This document shows positions 42,653 to 52,287 of a stretch of 64,000 bases of DNA, one piece after another. The stretch covers positions 1,426,001 through 1,490,000 of the forward strand of contig NZ_CP040948.1 in NCBI RefSeq assembly GCF_006363955.1. Direction: 5' to 3'. The notes below the pieces were generated by a model that was given only the letters and a program-made list of their open reading frames with translations, searched no databases and was not told the origin of the DNA. A program made the position numbers and the translations under genes. The DNA is from Methylophilus medardicus. Its GTDB lineage: Bacteria > Pseudomonadota > Gammaproteobacteria > Burkholderiales > Methylophilaceae. Numbering within the stretch: the first letter of the stretch is position 1; each line of letters opens with the position of its first letter.

Positions 42653-42668
42653 TTAAAGGAGGTCAGTC

Positions 42669-43073
42669 ATGTCTCTGTTTAACGTATTTAAAATTTCTGG
42701 TTCTGCCATGAGCGCACAATCCATGCGCTTAAATACCGTGGCAAGTAACCTCGCCAACGCCGACAGTGTGGTGAGTTCGGACGGTAAGCCTTACCAATCC
42801 AAACAAGTGGTGTTTAAGGCGGTGCAAGATGCAGCCAACCAAAGTAGCACGGTGGAGGTGGACCGCGTCATCGAGGATACCAAACCGGGCAAAATGGTCT
42901 ATGACCCCAAACATCCCATGGCCAATGCGGATGGCTATATCACCATGCCAAATGTGAACGTAACCGAAGAAATGGTCAACATGATTTCGGCATCGCGCGC
43001 TTATCAAAACAATGTGGAAACCATGAATGCAGCCAAAACCATGTTGCTTAAAACATTGAATATCGGTCAATAA
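42669..43073 (+). CDS. flgC: Flagellar proximal rod protein FlgC
   Basis: A 134-residue rod protein with the start FKISGSAMSAQSMRLNTVAS and NLANADSV, a short middle domain, and the conserved end YITMPNVNVTEEMVNMISAS, RAYQNNVETMNAAKTML. Both terminal helices form the coiled D0 layer. Length matches FlgC of other betaproteobacteria. It lies 16 bases after flgB with AAAGGAGG ahead of the ATG. Confidence 0.95.
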   Translation: MSLFNVFKISGSAMSAQSMRLNTVASNLANADSVVSSDGKPYQSKQVVFKAVQDAANQSSTVEVDRVIEDTKPGKMVYDPKHPMANADGYITMPNVNVTEEMVNMISASRAYQNNVETMNAAKTMLLKTLNIGQ

Positions 43074-43094
43074 CCTGCAGAAAGGACCTTTCGC

Positions 43095-43763
43095 ATGACC
43101 TCCGTTAGCACAAACAACCAAGTATCACAGGATTTGCTGAATTCGGTGAATTCCCGCAATAAAACCAGCACCACGGATGAAACGCAAGACCGTTTCATGA
43201 CCCTGCTGGTGACTCAAATGAAAAACCAAGACCCGCTCAATCCAATGGATAACGCGCAGGTCACCAGCCAAATGGCCCAGTTAAACACGGTCACGGGTAT
43301 CAACAAATTGAATGAAACCATGAGCAGCCTGATAGGCAGCGTGCAACTCGGTCAATCTTTCCAAGCAACTAATATGATCGGCCGTAACGTGCTAGTGTCA
43401 GGCAAAACACTGACCCATACCGAAACCGGCGGTTACTTCGGCGTGAATGTGCCCAACGGCGCAGACAGTTTATCCGTCGCCATCAAAAACGGCGCAGGGG
43501 CCACCATCCGGACACTGACTTTCGGCAAACAAGATGTCGGCGTGAATGCGTTGAGCTGGGATGGCAAACTAGAAGACGGAACCACTGCACCGAGTGGTGA
43601 ATACAACTTTGAAATCACTGCCAAAACCGGCGACAACACCGTCACCAGTTCAGCCCTGAGTCTGGCACAGGTGCAAAGCGTCACCACCAGCACCAGCGGT
43701 GCAAAACTCAACCTGAACAATAACACTTCGGTGTCGGTGTCCGACATTGCAGAAATTTTCTAA
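43095..43763 (+). CDS. flgD: Flagellar hook capping/scaffold protein FlgD
   Basis: A 222-residue protein. The N-terminal export and capping block DRFMTLLVTQMKNQDPLNPM and NAQVTSQMAQLNTVTGINKL is diagnostic, and a Tudor/FnIII-like FlgD C-terminal domain follows (VSWDGKLEDGT-type segment LSWDGKLEDGTTAPSGEYNF). FlgD caps the growing hook and is discarded when FlgK arrives. It sits 21 bases after flgC with AGAAAGGA near the ATG. Confidence 0.94.
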   Translation: MTSVSTNNQVSQDLLNSVNSRNKTSTTDETQDRFMTLLVTQMKNQDPLNPMDNAQVTSQMAQLNTVTGINKLNETMSSLIGSVQLGQSFQATNMIGRNVLVSGKTLTHTETGGYFGVNVPNGADSLSVAIKNGAGATIRTLTFGKQDVGVNALSWDGKLEDGTTAPSGEYNFEITAKTGDNTVTSSALSLAQVQSVTTSTSGAKLNLNNNTSVSVSDIAEIF

Positions 43764-43802
43764 TCCCTATTTAGAGTTTAGTCTTTACCAAGGAGAGATA
43801 AC

Positions 43803-45014
43803 ATGGCTTTTTCACAAGGCTTAAGCGGTTTAAACGCAGCATCCAAGGCGCTTGAAGTGATTGGCAACAACGTTTCTAACGCCAACACGGTGGGCTTTAA
43901 ACAGTCTCGTGCTGAATTTGCTGACGTATTTGCCGCCTCACTGAGTGGTGCAGGCGCTACCCAGATCGGTATTGGTACCAAAATTTCGGATGTCGCCCAA
44001 CAGTTCACCCAAGGCAACATCACCGCCACCAACAACACACTGGATGTGGCGATTAACGGCGCAGGGTTTTTCCGGCTGAGTAATAATGGCGCGATCACCT
44101 ACACCCGTAATGGCCAGTTCCAAATGGACAAAAATGGCCATATTGTGACCAGTGATGGCAAACGCCTGATGGGTAACAGCGCAGACAACTTAAATGGCTC
44201 CAGCCCGGTAGAGATTCAAATTGATACTAGCGACTTGCAGCCAGTGGCTTCGCAAGAAATCACTGGTACTTTAAACCTGAATTCATCCAGCCCGAATATT
44301 AACCAGACGGTGACGCCCTTTAGTTCCACTGATCCTACCAGTTATACCAACTCTACGGCCATTACCGTGTATGACAACTTGGGTAACTCGCACAACGTAC
44401 AAAACTATTATGTGAAAACGGCTGCCAACAACTGGCGTGTCTACACCACGGTGGATGGCACCGATGTGACGCCAAACCCAACGCCGACGATGGTGTTTAA
44501 TGCGGGCGGCTACGACGCCACAAACTCCAGCGTGACCCCGGTGAGCTTTACACCTACCACGGGTGGCGCCACCATGAACATTAGTTTCGACTATTCAACC
44601 AGCACCCAATACGGCTCGTCTTTCAGCGTGAACAAACTGAGCCAAGACGGTTACTCTTCTGGACGTATTGCCAGCTTCACCATTGGTGACGACGGCATTA
44701 TTCAGGGCCGATACACCAATGGTCAATCCAAAGATTTAGGGCGGGTCATTTTGGCAAACTTCGTCAATCCAAACGGTTTGCAATCACTCGGCGGAAACCA
44801 GTGGATGGCCACCTTTGAGTCAGGCGATGAACTGATTGGATCCCCTGGCAGCAGCACGCTGGGTGTATTGCAATCGTCGGCAGTAGAAGACTCAAACGTT
44901 GACTTGACCGCAGAGTTAGTGAACATGATCACCGCGCAACGCGTCTATCAAGCCAACGCGCAGACGATTAAAACGCAGGATCAGGTCATGCAGACGTTGG
45001 TTAACCTGAGATAG
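43803..45014 (+). CDS. flgE: Flagellar hook protein FlgE
   Basis: A 403-residue hook subunit. The N terminus is MAFSQGLSGLNAASKALEVI followed by the GNNVSNANTVGFKQSRAEF signature. Middle D1/D2 domains are rich in Thr, Asn and Ser, and the C terminus is SNVDLTAELVNMITAQRVYQ with a final helix. Length is near that of Salmonella FlgE (403), so the hook domains are not expanded. AGGAGAG precedes the ATG. Fourth gene of the flgB operon. Confidence 0.95.
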   Translation: MAFSQGLSGLNAASKALEVIGNNVSNANTVGFKQSRAEFADVFAASLSGAGATQIGIGTKISDVAQQFTQGNITATNNTLDVAINGAGFFRLSNNGAITYTRNGQFQMDKNGHIVTSDGKRLMGNSADNLNGSSPVEIQIDTSDLQPVASQEITGTLNLNSSSPNINQTVTPFSSTDPTSYTNSTAITVYDNLGNSHNVQNYYVKTAANNWRVYTTVDGTDVTPNPTPTMVFNAGGYDATNSSVTPVSFTPTTGGATMNISFDYSTSTQYGSSFSVNKLSQDGYSSGRIASFTIGDDGIIQGRYTNGQSKDLGRVILANFVNPNGLQSLGGNQWMATFESGDELIGSPGSSTLGVLQSSAVEDSNVDLTAELVNMITAQRVYQANAQTIKTQDQVMQTLVNLR

Positions 45015-45052
45015 TAACCGTTGACCCAACACTTATTAACGAGGGCTGACCC

Positions 45053-45796
45053 ATGGATCGTCTGATATATACCGCAATGAGTGGCGCCAAGCACATTTTG
45101 GAGCAACAGGCGACCACGGCGCATAACCTTGCAAATGCCACCACTACCGGCTTTAAAGCGCAGGTTGATAGCTTTAGGGCCGTGCCGATTTTAGGCGACG
45201 GCCTGCCTACCCGCGCGTTTGTGGTCGATGCAACTGTTGGCACCGATTACAAGGCTGGCAGCATTCAGCAAACCGGTCGCGATTTAGATGTCGCCGTGCA
45301 AGGCGAAGGCTGGATTGCTGTGCAACGAGCCGATGGATCTGAGGGGTATACCCGTAATGGTTCGCTCAAAATTAATGAAAATGGGCAATTACAAACCGAA
45401 TCTGGCTTAAATGTAATGGGGGATGGCGGGCCAATCAGCATCCCACCCAATGTGATTGTCAGCATCGGCAGCGACGGCACCATCTCCAGTGTCAATGACT
45501 TTACCGCGCCGGGTGCAACCACCATTCTTGGCCGGATTAAATTGACTAATCCCCCCGCAGCCTCACTCAAACGTGCGGAAGACGGGCTATTTGTCACCAG
45601 TAATGGTCAGCCAGCGGCACTGGATGCGAATGTCAAAGTCGCGGGCGGTGCGCTGGAAAGCAGCAATGTCAACGTGGTTGAAACCATGGTCAATATGATC
45701 AGCCTCGCACGCCAGTTTGAGATGCAAATGAAAATGTTGGAAAACGCGCAAAACAACGCAGGAAAAGCAGACCAGCTCTTCAGTATGAATGGCTAA
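45053..45796 (+). CDS. flgF: Flagellar proximal rod protein FlgF
   Basis: A 247-residue rod protein. The start MDRLIYTAMSGAKHILEQQA plus THNLANATTTGFKAQ-like signature, DLDVAVQGEGWIAVQRADGS, YTRNGSLKINENGQL and the C-terminal SSNVNVVETMVNMISLARQF mark FlgF. It is distinguished from FlgG by its shorter length and the M-D-R-L-I-Y-T start. 38 bases after flgE. Confidence 0.94.
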   Translation: MDRLIYTAMSGAKHILEQQATTAHNLANATTTGFKAQVDSFRAVPILGDGLPTRAFVVDATVGTDYKAGSIQQTGRDLDVAVQGEGWIAVQRADGSEGYTRNGSLKINENGQLQTESGLNVMGDGGPISIPPNVIVSIGSDGTISSVNDFTAPGATTILGRIKLTNPPAASLKRAEDGLFVTSNGQPAALDANVKVAGGALESSNVNVVETMVNMISLARQFEMQMKMLENAQNNAGKADQLFSMNG

Positions 45797-45849
45797 TGGT
45801 TGCACTAATATTGCAGTATGAAAACGGCTTAATGCCCAAGGAGTGAACG

Positions 45850-46632
45850 ATGATACGCTCATTATGGATTTCCAAAACCGGTCTAGATGCACAACAAATG
45901 CAGATGGACGTGATCTCAAACAACCTGGCTAACGTCAGCACCAGCGGCTTCAAAAAGTCGCGTGCCGTGTTTGAAGACCTGCTCTATCAAAACATTCGTC
46001 AGGTAGGTTCGCAAAGCTCACAGCAGAGCCAACTGCCGAGCGGTTTGCAACTGGGTACCGGCGTAAAACCAGTAGCGACAGAGCGTATTTTCACGCAGGG
46101 CAACCTGCAACAAACCAGCAATGACAAAGATGTGGCGATTCAAGGCCAAGGCTTTTTCCAGATTCTGTTACCAGATGGCACCACCGCTTATACGCGCGAT
46201 GGTTCGTTTCAGGTAGATAGCCAAGGCCAACTAGTCACGGCCAGCGGTTTCCCGGTTCAACCAGCCATCACCATCCCTGCCAATGCGCAGAGTTTATCGA
46301 TTGGTCGCGACGGTGTGGTGTCGATCACCACGCCTAACTCGACGGCGACGACACAGATCGGTCAGATTCAAGTGGCGACGTTTATCAATCCGGCTGGCTT
46401 GCAAGCCAAAGGCGAAAACCTGTTTGTCGAGACCACCGCTTCCGGTAACCCGAACACAAACACCCCCGGCACCAACGGCGCGGGTTTGCTCTCGCAAGGC
46501 TATGTCGAAACTTCCAACGTGAACGTGGTAGAAGAGCTGGTGAGCATGATTCAAACCCAGCGCGCTTACGAAATTAATAGTAAGGCGATTACAACGTCGG
46601 ATCAGATGTTGCAAAAACTGTCGCAGATGTAA
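45850..46632 (+). CDS. flgG: Flagellar distal rod protein FlgG
   Basis: A 260-residue rod protein, the canonical FlgG length. It has [40 protein letters not shown], the FlgG-specific segment [60 protein letters not shown] and the end [20 protein letters not shown]. It builds the distal rod that passes through the P and L rings encoded by the next two genes. AGGAG precedes the ATG. Confidence 0.96.
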   Translation: MIRSLWISKTGLDAQQMQMDVISNNLANVSTSGFKKSRAVFEDLLYQNIRQVGSQSSQQSQLPSGLQLGTGVKPVATERIFTQGNLQQTSNDKDVAIQGQGFFQILLPDGTTAYTRDGSFQVDSQGQLVTASGFPVQPAITIPANAQSLSIGRDGVVSITTPNSTATTQIGQIQVATFINPAGLQAKGENLFVETTASGNPNTNTPGTNGAGLLSQGYVETSNVNVVEELVSMIQTQRAYEINSKAITTSDQMLQKLSQM

Positions 46633-46654
46633 TCCCTGCTTGAGGATCACTCAA

Positions 46655-47323
46655 ATGATGAATAGAACGATCATGAGCTTACTACTGTGTTTGGCGTTTT
46701 CTCAGTTATTGAACGGCTGCTCCATCACGCCTTCAACCATTGTGCAAAAACCAGAAACGCCGCGCGTAGCGATGGCGCGCCCGGACGCGCGCACAGAAGG
46801 GGCTATTTTCAACAGTGCTGCTTTTCGCCCATTGTTCGAAGATCGTCGCCCACGTTATGTTGGCGATATCCTGACGGTTCGCATTGCAGAAAACACCACA
46901 GCGAACAAAACATCTGACAATGAACAAACCAAAGACGGCTCCACTGCTGCTTCTGTGACCGGCCTTTTTGGTCACAATGTGCCAAAAGCAGCGTTTAACG
47001 CCAGCTCAGCGTTGTCATTTAAAGACAAGGCAGCGGCCGACGCTAGCAATAACTTTAATGGCTCCGTCACGGCCACCGTGGTCGATGTGTTGCCTAATGG
47101 CTACCTGGTCATCAGCGGCGAAAAACAGATCGGCTTTGATAAGGGCACGGAATATGTCAGATTCTCTGGCATCGTCAACCCTGACCTCATTACCATCGGC
47201 AACGAGGTTGTCTCTACCAAAGTGGCAGATGCCCGTATCGAATATCGCAGTAACAGCAAAATGGATGCCGCTGAAGTGTTATCCATGTTTTCACGCTTTT
47301 TCTTAAGCATGATTCCATTATAG
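46655..47323 (+). CDS. flgH: Flagellar L-ring lipoprotein FlgH
   Basis: A 222-residue outer-membrane lipoprotein. The signal peptide ends in a lipobox with LLNGC (Cys22), followed by the FlgH blocks FRPLFEDRRPRYVGDILTVR, IAENTTANKTS, LPNGYLVISGEKQIGFDKGT and SMFSRFFLSMIPL at the end. It forms the L ring in the outer membrane. The double ATG at 46655/46658 has GAGGA about 8 bases ahead; an upstream TTG (46640) overlaps the Shine-Dalgarno and is rejected. Confidence 0.95.
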   Translation: MMNRTIMSLLLCLAFSQLLNGCSITPSTIVQKPETPRVAMARPDARTEGAIFNSAAFRPLFEDRRPRYVGDILTVRIAENTTANKTSDNEQTKDGSTAASVTGLFGHNVPKAAFNASSALSFKDKAAADASNNFNGSVTATVVDVLPNGYLVISGEKQIGFDKGTEYVRFSGIVNPDLITIGNEVVSTKVADARIEYRSNSKMDAAEVLSMFSRFFLSMIPL

Positions 47324-47334
47324 GAGCGTTAATC

Positions 47335-48459
47335 ATGCCCACATTCAAACCCTCTGCCTTGCGCACTGCCAACCTGACCATGCTGTTGTGTGCCCTGCTA
47401 TTGGCGAGCCCCATCGCACAGGCCGAACGCATCAAAGACATCAGCAACATCCAAGGCGTCCGCTCGAACCAGCTGATTGGTTATGGCTTGGTGGTAGGCT
47501 TAGATGGCACGGGGGATATGACGACACAAACCCCGTTCACCGTGCAGAGCATTATCAGCATGATGAATCAATTGGGCATTACGCTCCCTCCGGGAACCAA
47601 TTTACAGCTGAAAAACGTGGCGGCTGTCATGGTGACCAGCGCCTTACCCGCGTTTGCACAGCCTGGACAAACGCTTGATGTGACCGTCTCCTCCATGGGC
47701 AATGCAAAAAGCTTACGCGGTGGCACCTTGTTGATGACGCCTTTAAAAGGCGCGGATGGGCAGGTGTATGCCATGTCGCAAGGCAACTTGGTCGTCGGCG
47801 GCGTCGGCGCGGCAGCCAATGGCAGCCAAGCGCAGATTAACCACTTAAGTGTTGGGCGCATTTCTGACGGCGCAACCGTTGAACGAGCATTACCCAATAC
47901 CTTATTGCATCAAGAGATTGTGAAATTAGAGTTGAAAGAGAGTGATTTTTCAACCGCCAACAACGTGGTAGAAGCCATTAATAAAAAGTTTGGCCCGATG
48001 ACCGCGCAAGCAGAGAGTGGTCGCGTGATTCAAGTACGTCCACCTGAGAGCATGAGTCGTGTATCGTTTCTGGCCAATCTTGAAACGATCAACGTCGCAC
48101 TGGCAGCCACGCCGGCCAAAATCATCCTCAATGCGCGTACTGGCTCTGTTGTGATGAATAAAGCCGTCACCCTCGATAGCTGCGCGGTTTCCCATGGCAA
48201 CCTGTCAGTCGTCATCAATACGTCGCCAGTGATTAGTCAGCCTGGCCCATTCTCTAATGGTCAGACTGTGTCTACCGCCGTCTCTGAAATCAACATCAAT
48301 AAAGAGCCCGGTAAAGTGCTGAAACTGAATAACGGCGCCAATTTGTCAGATGTTGTGAAGGCACTCAATGCCATTGGCACCACGCCGCAGGATTTGCTGG
48401 CAATCTTACAGGCCATGAAAGCTGCAGGCGCATTGAACGCCGAGCTTGAGGTGATTTAG
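47335..48459 (+). CDS. flgI: Flagellar P-ring protein FlgI
   Basis: A 374-residue periplasmic protein. Signal peptide to about SPIAQA, then ERIKDISNIQGVRSNQLIGY and GLVVGLDGTGD, SIISMMNQLGITLPPGTNLQ, LKNVAAVMVTSALPAFAQPG, GGTLLMTPLKGADGQVYAMS and the FlgI C-terminal LNAIGTTPQDLLAILQAMKA. It polymerises into the P ring with help from FlgA. AGGAG lies 8 bases before the ATG. 11 bases after flgH. Confidence 0.96.
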   Translation: MPTFKPSALRTANLTMLLCALLLASPIAQAERIKDISNIQGVRSNQLIGYGLVVGLDGTGDMTTQTPFTVQSIISMMNQLGITLPPGTNLQLKNVAAVMVTSALPAFAQPGQTLDVTVSSMGNAKSLRGGTLLMTPLKGADGQVYAMSQGNLVVGGVGAAANGSQAQINHLSVGRISDGATVERALPNTLLHQEIVKLELKESDFSTANNVVEAINKKFGPMTAQAESGRVIQVRPPESMSRVSFLANLETINVALAATPAKIILNARTGSVVMNKAVTLDSCAVSHGNLSVVINTSPVISQPGPFSNGQTVSTAVSEININKEPGKVLKLNNGANLSDVVKALNAIGTTPQDLLAILQAMKAAGALNAELEVI

Positions 48460-48471
48460 CAGGAGACGGGG

Positions 48472-49551
48472 ATGCAACCACGTATCGATCCTACGACGCA
48501 AAGTCTGGCTATTGACGGTAATTCGCTCAATAGCCTAAAACGCGCGAATAACGATTCCCCAGAGTCGATTCGCGCCGTCGCCCGCCAGTTTGAAGCCGTG
48601 CTGATGAACATGATGTTAAAAAGCATGCGCGATACCGTGCCACAAGACGGCATCACCGATAGTGAACAAGGCAAGATGTTCATGGGCATGTTAGATCAAC
48701 AATTGAGCACCAACCTCAGCCAGAAAGGCATGGGGCTGACGGACGTATTGGTCAGACAACTCAGCAAATTTAGTCCAAAACCCACCGATGCCACAGACAA
48801 CGCCAATGCGCCCAAGTCAGCGGGCAAGTTAGACCAAACCTCTGCCCTACCCCAAACGCATCCAGCCAACACCCACAGCAGCGGCAAAGCCGTGCTGGCG
48901 CAAGCAGCGCAAAAAATTCGTGAGGCTTACCAACAATGGGAGGCGACTAACCCTGAAGTAAGCAACACAGCGAGCGACACCGCTTGGGCGCGGGGGATTC
49001 CTGAACTGCCGCCACTGGTGGCAGATGCGCAGGAAAACATTCAAAGCTTCACCTTGCCGCAAGCCCCTTTGGCCACAGCCATGCGCGAAGTTGCGGGCAA
49101 AACCCAACAATTTATTCAACACATGCTACCCCACGCACAGGCCGCCAGCAGTGCCTCTGGCATTCCGGCCAAGTTCATGATCGGCCAAGCCGCGCTTGAA
49201 AGTGGTTGGGGAAAACATGAAATCAAGACCGACAATGGCGTGAATAGTCACAACTTGTTTGGGATCAAGGCGGATGCTCACTGGAAAGGCAAAGTGGTGA
49301 GTAGTGCCACCACTGAATACGTGAACGGTGTGAAACAAACGCGGGTTGAAAAATTCCGAGCTTACGATAGCTACAGTGATGCCTTCAAGGACTACGCAAA
49401 ATTAATTTCTCAGAATCCGCGCTATCAACAAGCGATGAACAGCACCCATGATGCAAGTGCCTATGCCCATGCGCTACAACGCGCCGGCTATGCCACCGAT
49501 CCACAATATGGCAAGAAACTGACGCAAGTCATTAAAAATTTACAAGGTTGA
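48472..49551 (+). CDS. flgJ: Flagellar muramidase and rod-cap protein FlgJ
   Basis: A 359-residue dual-domain protein. The N-terminal rod-binding domain includes ARQFEAVLMNMMLKSMRDTV and EQGKMFMGMLDQQLST. The C-terminal glucosaminidase domain starts near 225 (IPAKFMIGQAALESGWGKHE) with catalytic Glu243, then HNLFGIKADAHWKGKVV and FRAYDSYSDAFKDYAKLI. The middle linker of about 100 residues is longer than in Salmonella FlgJ (316 residues in total). It opens peptidoglycan for the rod and helps rod assembly. It ends the flgB-J operon; flgK has its own promoter. Confidence 0.95.
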   Translation: MQPRIDPTTQSLAIDGNSLNSLKRANNDSPESIRAVARQFEAVLMNMMLKSMRDTVPQDGITDSEQGKMFMGMLDQQLSTNLSQKGMGLTDVLVRQLSKFSPKPTDATDNANAPKSAGKLDQTSALPQTHPANTHSSGKAVLAQAAQKIREAYQQWEATNPEVSNTASDTAWARGIPELPPLVADAQENIQSFTLPQAPLATAMREVAGKTQQFIQHMLPHAQAASSASGIPAKFMIGQAALESGWGKHEIKTDNGVNSHNLFGIKADAHWKGKVVSSATTEYVNGVKQTRVEKFRAYDSYSDAFKDYAKLISQNPRYQQAMNSTHDASAYAHALQRAGYATDPQYGKKLTQVIKNLQG

Positions 49552-49565
49552 TACGCCAACGGCCC

Positions 49566-49592
49566 TAAAGAATTTCAAAACCCCGCCGTTAG
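49566..49592 (+). promoter_or_regulatory. Sigma-28 (FliA) promoter of flgKL
   Basis: -35 TAAAGAAT (49566-49573), 11 bases, then -10 GCCGTTAG (49585-49592). Compared with TAAAGTTT-N11-GCCGATAA, the invariant TAAAG and GCCG are kept. The start near 49600 leaves about 60 bases to the flgK ATG, similar to flgM. Confidence 0.78.
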
Positions 49593-49659
49593 TGAATTTA
49601 ACGATCACTTTAAAGTCGTGTCTGACCCTCTGCAGCGGGCTGACACATGAGGAAATGAC

Positions 49660-51312
49660 ATGTCAAACGTACTCAGCATTGGTAAAAGCGCACTCAATGC
49701 AGCGCAAATAGGAATCGCCACCGTCGGTCATAACATCTCCAACGCGTCCACCCCTGGCTACAACCGTCAAGTCGTGGTGCAAGCTGCGGCACAGGCGCAA
49801 AACTTCGGGTATGGCTATGTCGGCCAAGGCACCAATGTCGTGGGCATTCAGCGCGTGTTCAACGACACGCTGTCCAAACAAGTCATCAATGCGACTGCTA
49901 CCAGTAATGCCAGTGGCGCTTATTACAGCAACATCAGCCAGGTCAATGGTGTGTTGTCAGACAGCACTGCTGGCTTAAATCCAGTGATCACCAGCTTTTT
50001 TAGCGCAGTGAGTGCCGCGGCCGCCAACCCGAGTGATACGGCTACCCGCCAGACACTCATATCATCGGCGCAATCCATGGTGAACCGCTTCAATGCGGTC
50101 AACAATCAGCTCGACCAAATGCGCGAGAGCATCAATACGCAAATCACCTCCAGCGTCGACGCGATTAACAGCTATTCAACGCAAATTGCGACCCTGAATG
50201 ACACCATTACCAAGGCCGTTAACTCAACAGGGAACACACCAAATGACCTGATGGACCAACGCGACCAGTTGGTGGCAAAACTGAGTGAACAGATTAAAAC
50301 CACGGTCATCAAACAAGACGATGGCTCTTACAACGTGTTTGCCGGTACCGGCATGCCTCTGGTCGTGGGCACACAACAATATTCTTTGTATACCCGCGCG
50401 AGCGATACCGATCCGACCCGCGTGGAAGTGGCCTATGGCAACCCTGCCAGCCCGAAAATACTGAGCGTCGATACTGTTTCTGGCGGCACGCTTGGCGGGG
50501 TATTACAGTTTAGAAGCGAAACGCTGGATTCGGTACAAAACCAAGTCGGACAATTGGCGATGACCTTAGCCAGCCAGTTTAACGCGCAACAAACACAAGG
50601 CTATGACTTAAACGGCACATTGGGGACTAACCTGTTCAGTATCGGCGGGCCAACCGCGATCAGCAGTGCTTACAATACAGACCCGACCAAAACCGCCTCG
50701 GCCTCTATATTGGACCCAAGTCTGCTCACCAATAGTGACTACACGGTCAAATACAACAGCGGCATGTATACGATCACGCGTGTGAACGACAAATCCATCA
50801 TGTGGCAAGGCACTGCGCTGCCTGCCACCATTGATGGGATGGAAGTCAACGTCAACACCAGTTCGCCGACGGAGGGTGATTCTTATTTAATTAAACCCAC
50901 GCAATATGCAGCCGGCAAATTATCGATGGCGTTTACCGACGTCGATAAGCTGGCACTGGCAGGATCAGCGACAACCGGCCCGAATGATAATGAAAACGGC
51001 CTAAAACTCGCAGCTTTGCAAACTGGTGCCAATGTACGCGTGGCGGGCAGCAATACCAACCGCACCTACACTCAAGCCTTTGCACAAATGGTGAGTGCGG
51101 TGGGCACCAAAACCAATGAGCTCAGCATTACCAGCAAAGCAGATGCGATGGCATTGGAAAACGCCACCAGCGCCATGCAGTCAGAGTCAGGCGTCAACTT
51201 AGACGAAGAGGCCACAGATCTGTTGCGTTACCAACAAGCTTATCAGGCAGCGGGCAAAATGATGCAAATCGCCAGCCAGCTGTTTGAAGTCTTGTTACAA
51301 ATGGGTCAATAA
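49660..51312 (+). CDS. flgK: Hook-filament junction protein FlgK (HAP1)
   Basis: A 550-residue junction protein, the usual length. N-terminal GKSALNAAQIGIATVGHNIS and NASTPGYNRQVVVQAAA, a large Ser/Thr/Asn-rich middle, a DLMDQRDQLVAKLSEQIKTT segment, and the C-terminal SGVNLDEEATDLLRYQQAYQ with AAGKMMQIASQLFEVLLQMG. It is the first protein between hook and filament. ATGAGGAAAT precedes the ATG. It has its own sigma-28 promoter in the 108-base gap after flgJ and is followed by flgL. Confidence 0.96.
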   Translation: MSNVLSIGKSALNAAQIGIATVGHNISNASTPGYNRQVVVQAAAQAQNFGYGYVGQGTNVVGIQRVFNDTLSKQVINATATSNASGAYYSNISQVNGVLSDSTAGLNPVITSFFSAVSAAAANPSDTATRQTLISSAQSMVNRFNAVNNQLDQMRESINTQITSSVDAINSYSTQIATLNDTITKAVNSTGNTPNDLMDQRDQLVAKLSEQIKTTVIKQDDGSYNVFAGTGMPLVVGTQQYSLYTRASDTDPTRVEVAYGNPASPKILSVDTVSGGTLGGVLQFRSETLDSVQNQVGQLAMTLASQFNAQQTQGYDLNGTLGTNLFSIGGPTAISSAYNTDPTKTASASILDPSLLTNSDYTVKYNSGMYTITRVNDKSIMWQGTALPATIDGMEVNVNTSSPTEGDSYLIKPTQYAAGKLSMAFTDVDKLALAGSATTGPNDNENGLKLAALQTGANVRVAGSNTNRTYTQAFAQMVSAVGTKTNELSITSKADAMALENATSAMQSESGVNLDEEATDLLRYQQAYQAAGKMMQIASQLFEVLLQMGQ

Positions 51313-51335
51313 GTTTTTTTAAGGGATCGCGCATC

Positions 51336-52241
51336 ATGAGAATCAGCACCAATACCATCTATCAGTCTGGCACCAACCAGCTCATGAACCTGCAGTCAGA
51401 CCTGAACAAACTCAGCATTCAGACCGCCACTGGCAAGCGCGTGAACTCCCCGGCCGATGACCCGGTGGCAGCAGCGCGGATTCTGGAGCTGAATACCGCC
51501 AAAGACCAAAATGCCAACTACATGAATGCGCGTAAAACAGCCGAAACACTGCTGCAAACCTACGAGGCCAACTTAACCAGTGTCACCGATACCGTGCAGT
51601 CAATTCAGTCGACCTTAATTGCAGCGGGTAATGGCAGTTACACAGATACGGAGCGTGCCAAGTTAGCCAATGAGCTGCAAGGCAATCTGGATACGCTGAA
51701 GGGCTTAGCGAATACTAAAGATTCACAAGGCAATTATCTGTATGCGGGTTACGCATCTACCACTGTGCCTTTTGATGCTAACTATGATTTTGTCGCCAAT
51801 AGCAGCCGCACCAAATTACAGATTGATGTACAAAGCCAATTACCGGTCACGTTTACTGGCGATCAGGTATTTGGTACCAATGGTGATAATGTGTTCAACA
51901 CCTTGCAAGACATGATCACCCTGCTCAAAACCCCGATCACGGACAGCACCACGCAAGCGGCATTCAGTAGCGGACTCGGTGACAGCATCACCAAAATGCA
52001 GGGCAGTTTAAATAAAGTGTTGGATGCGCGGTCAGAAATCGGCAGTAACCTGAATTTGCTCGACACGCTGAATACCACTGGGGACAGCTTAGATCTGCAA
52101 TATGATGCGTCTATTTCAACGCTGCAAGATCTGGATTATGCGCAAGCACTGTCAGACATTTCAAAGAAAACCACCATCTTGCAGGCGGCGCAAAAAGCGT
52201 TTGTCGCCACCTCGAATATTTCCCTGTTTAGTTTAATTTAA
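51336..52241 (+). CDS. flgL: Hook-filament junction protein FlgL (HAP3)
   Basis: A 301-residue flagellin-like protein. N-terminal MRISTNTIYQSGTNQLMNLQ, KLSIQTATGKRVNSPADDPV and AAARILELN match FlgL; the C-terminal helix includes DLDYAQALSDISKKTTILQA and AQKAFVATSNISLFSLI. It follows flgK by 23 bases with AAGGGA before the ATG. Convergent with fliR; the 46-base gap (52242-52287) shows no convincing terminator. Confidence 0.96.
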   Translation: MRISTNTIYQSGTNQLMNLQSDLNKLSIQTATGKRVNSPADDPVAAARILELNTAKDQNANYMNARKTAETLLQTYEANLTSVTDTVQSIQSTLIAAGNGSYTDTERAKLANELQGNLDTLKGLANTKDSQGNYLYAGYASTTVPFDANYDFVANSSRTKLQIDVQSQLPVTFTGDQVFGTNGDNVFNTLQDMITLLKTPITDSTTQAAFSSGLGDSITKMQGSLNKVLDARSEIGSNLNLLDTLNTTGDSLDLQYDASISTLQDLDYAQALSDISKKTTILQAAQKAFVATSNISLFSLI

Positions 52242-52287
52242 GCGTTAAAGTTAAGCTCTGCTAGCGAGGTTCTACGCTGCGCAATCC

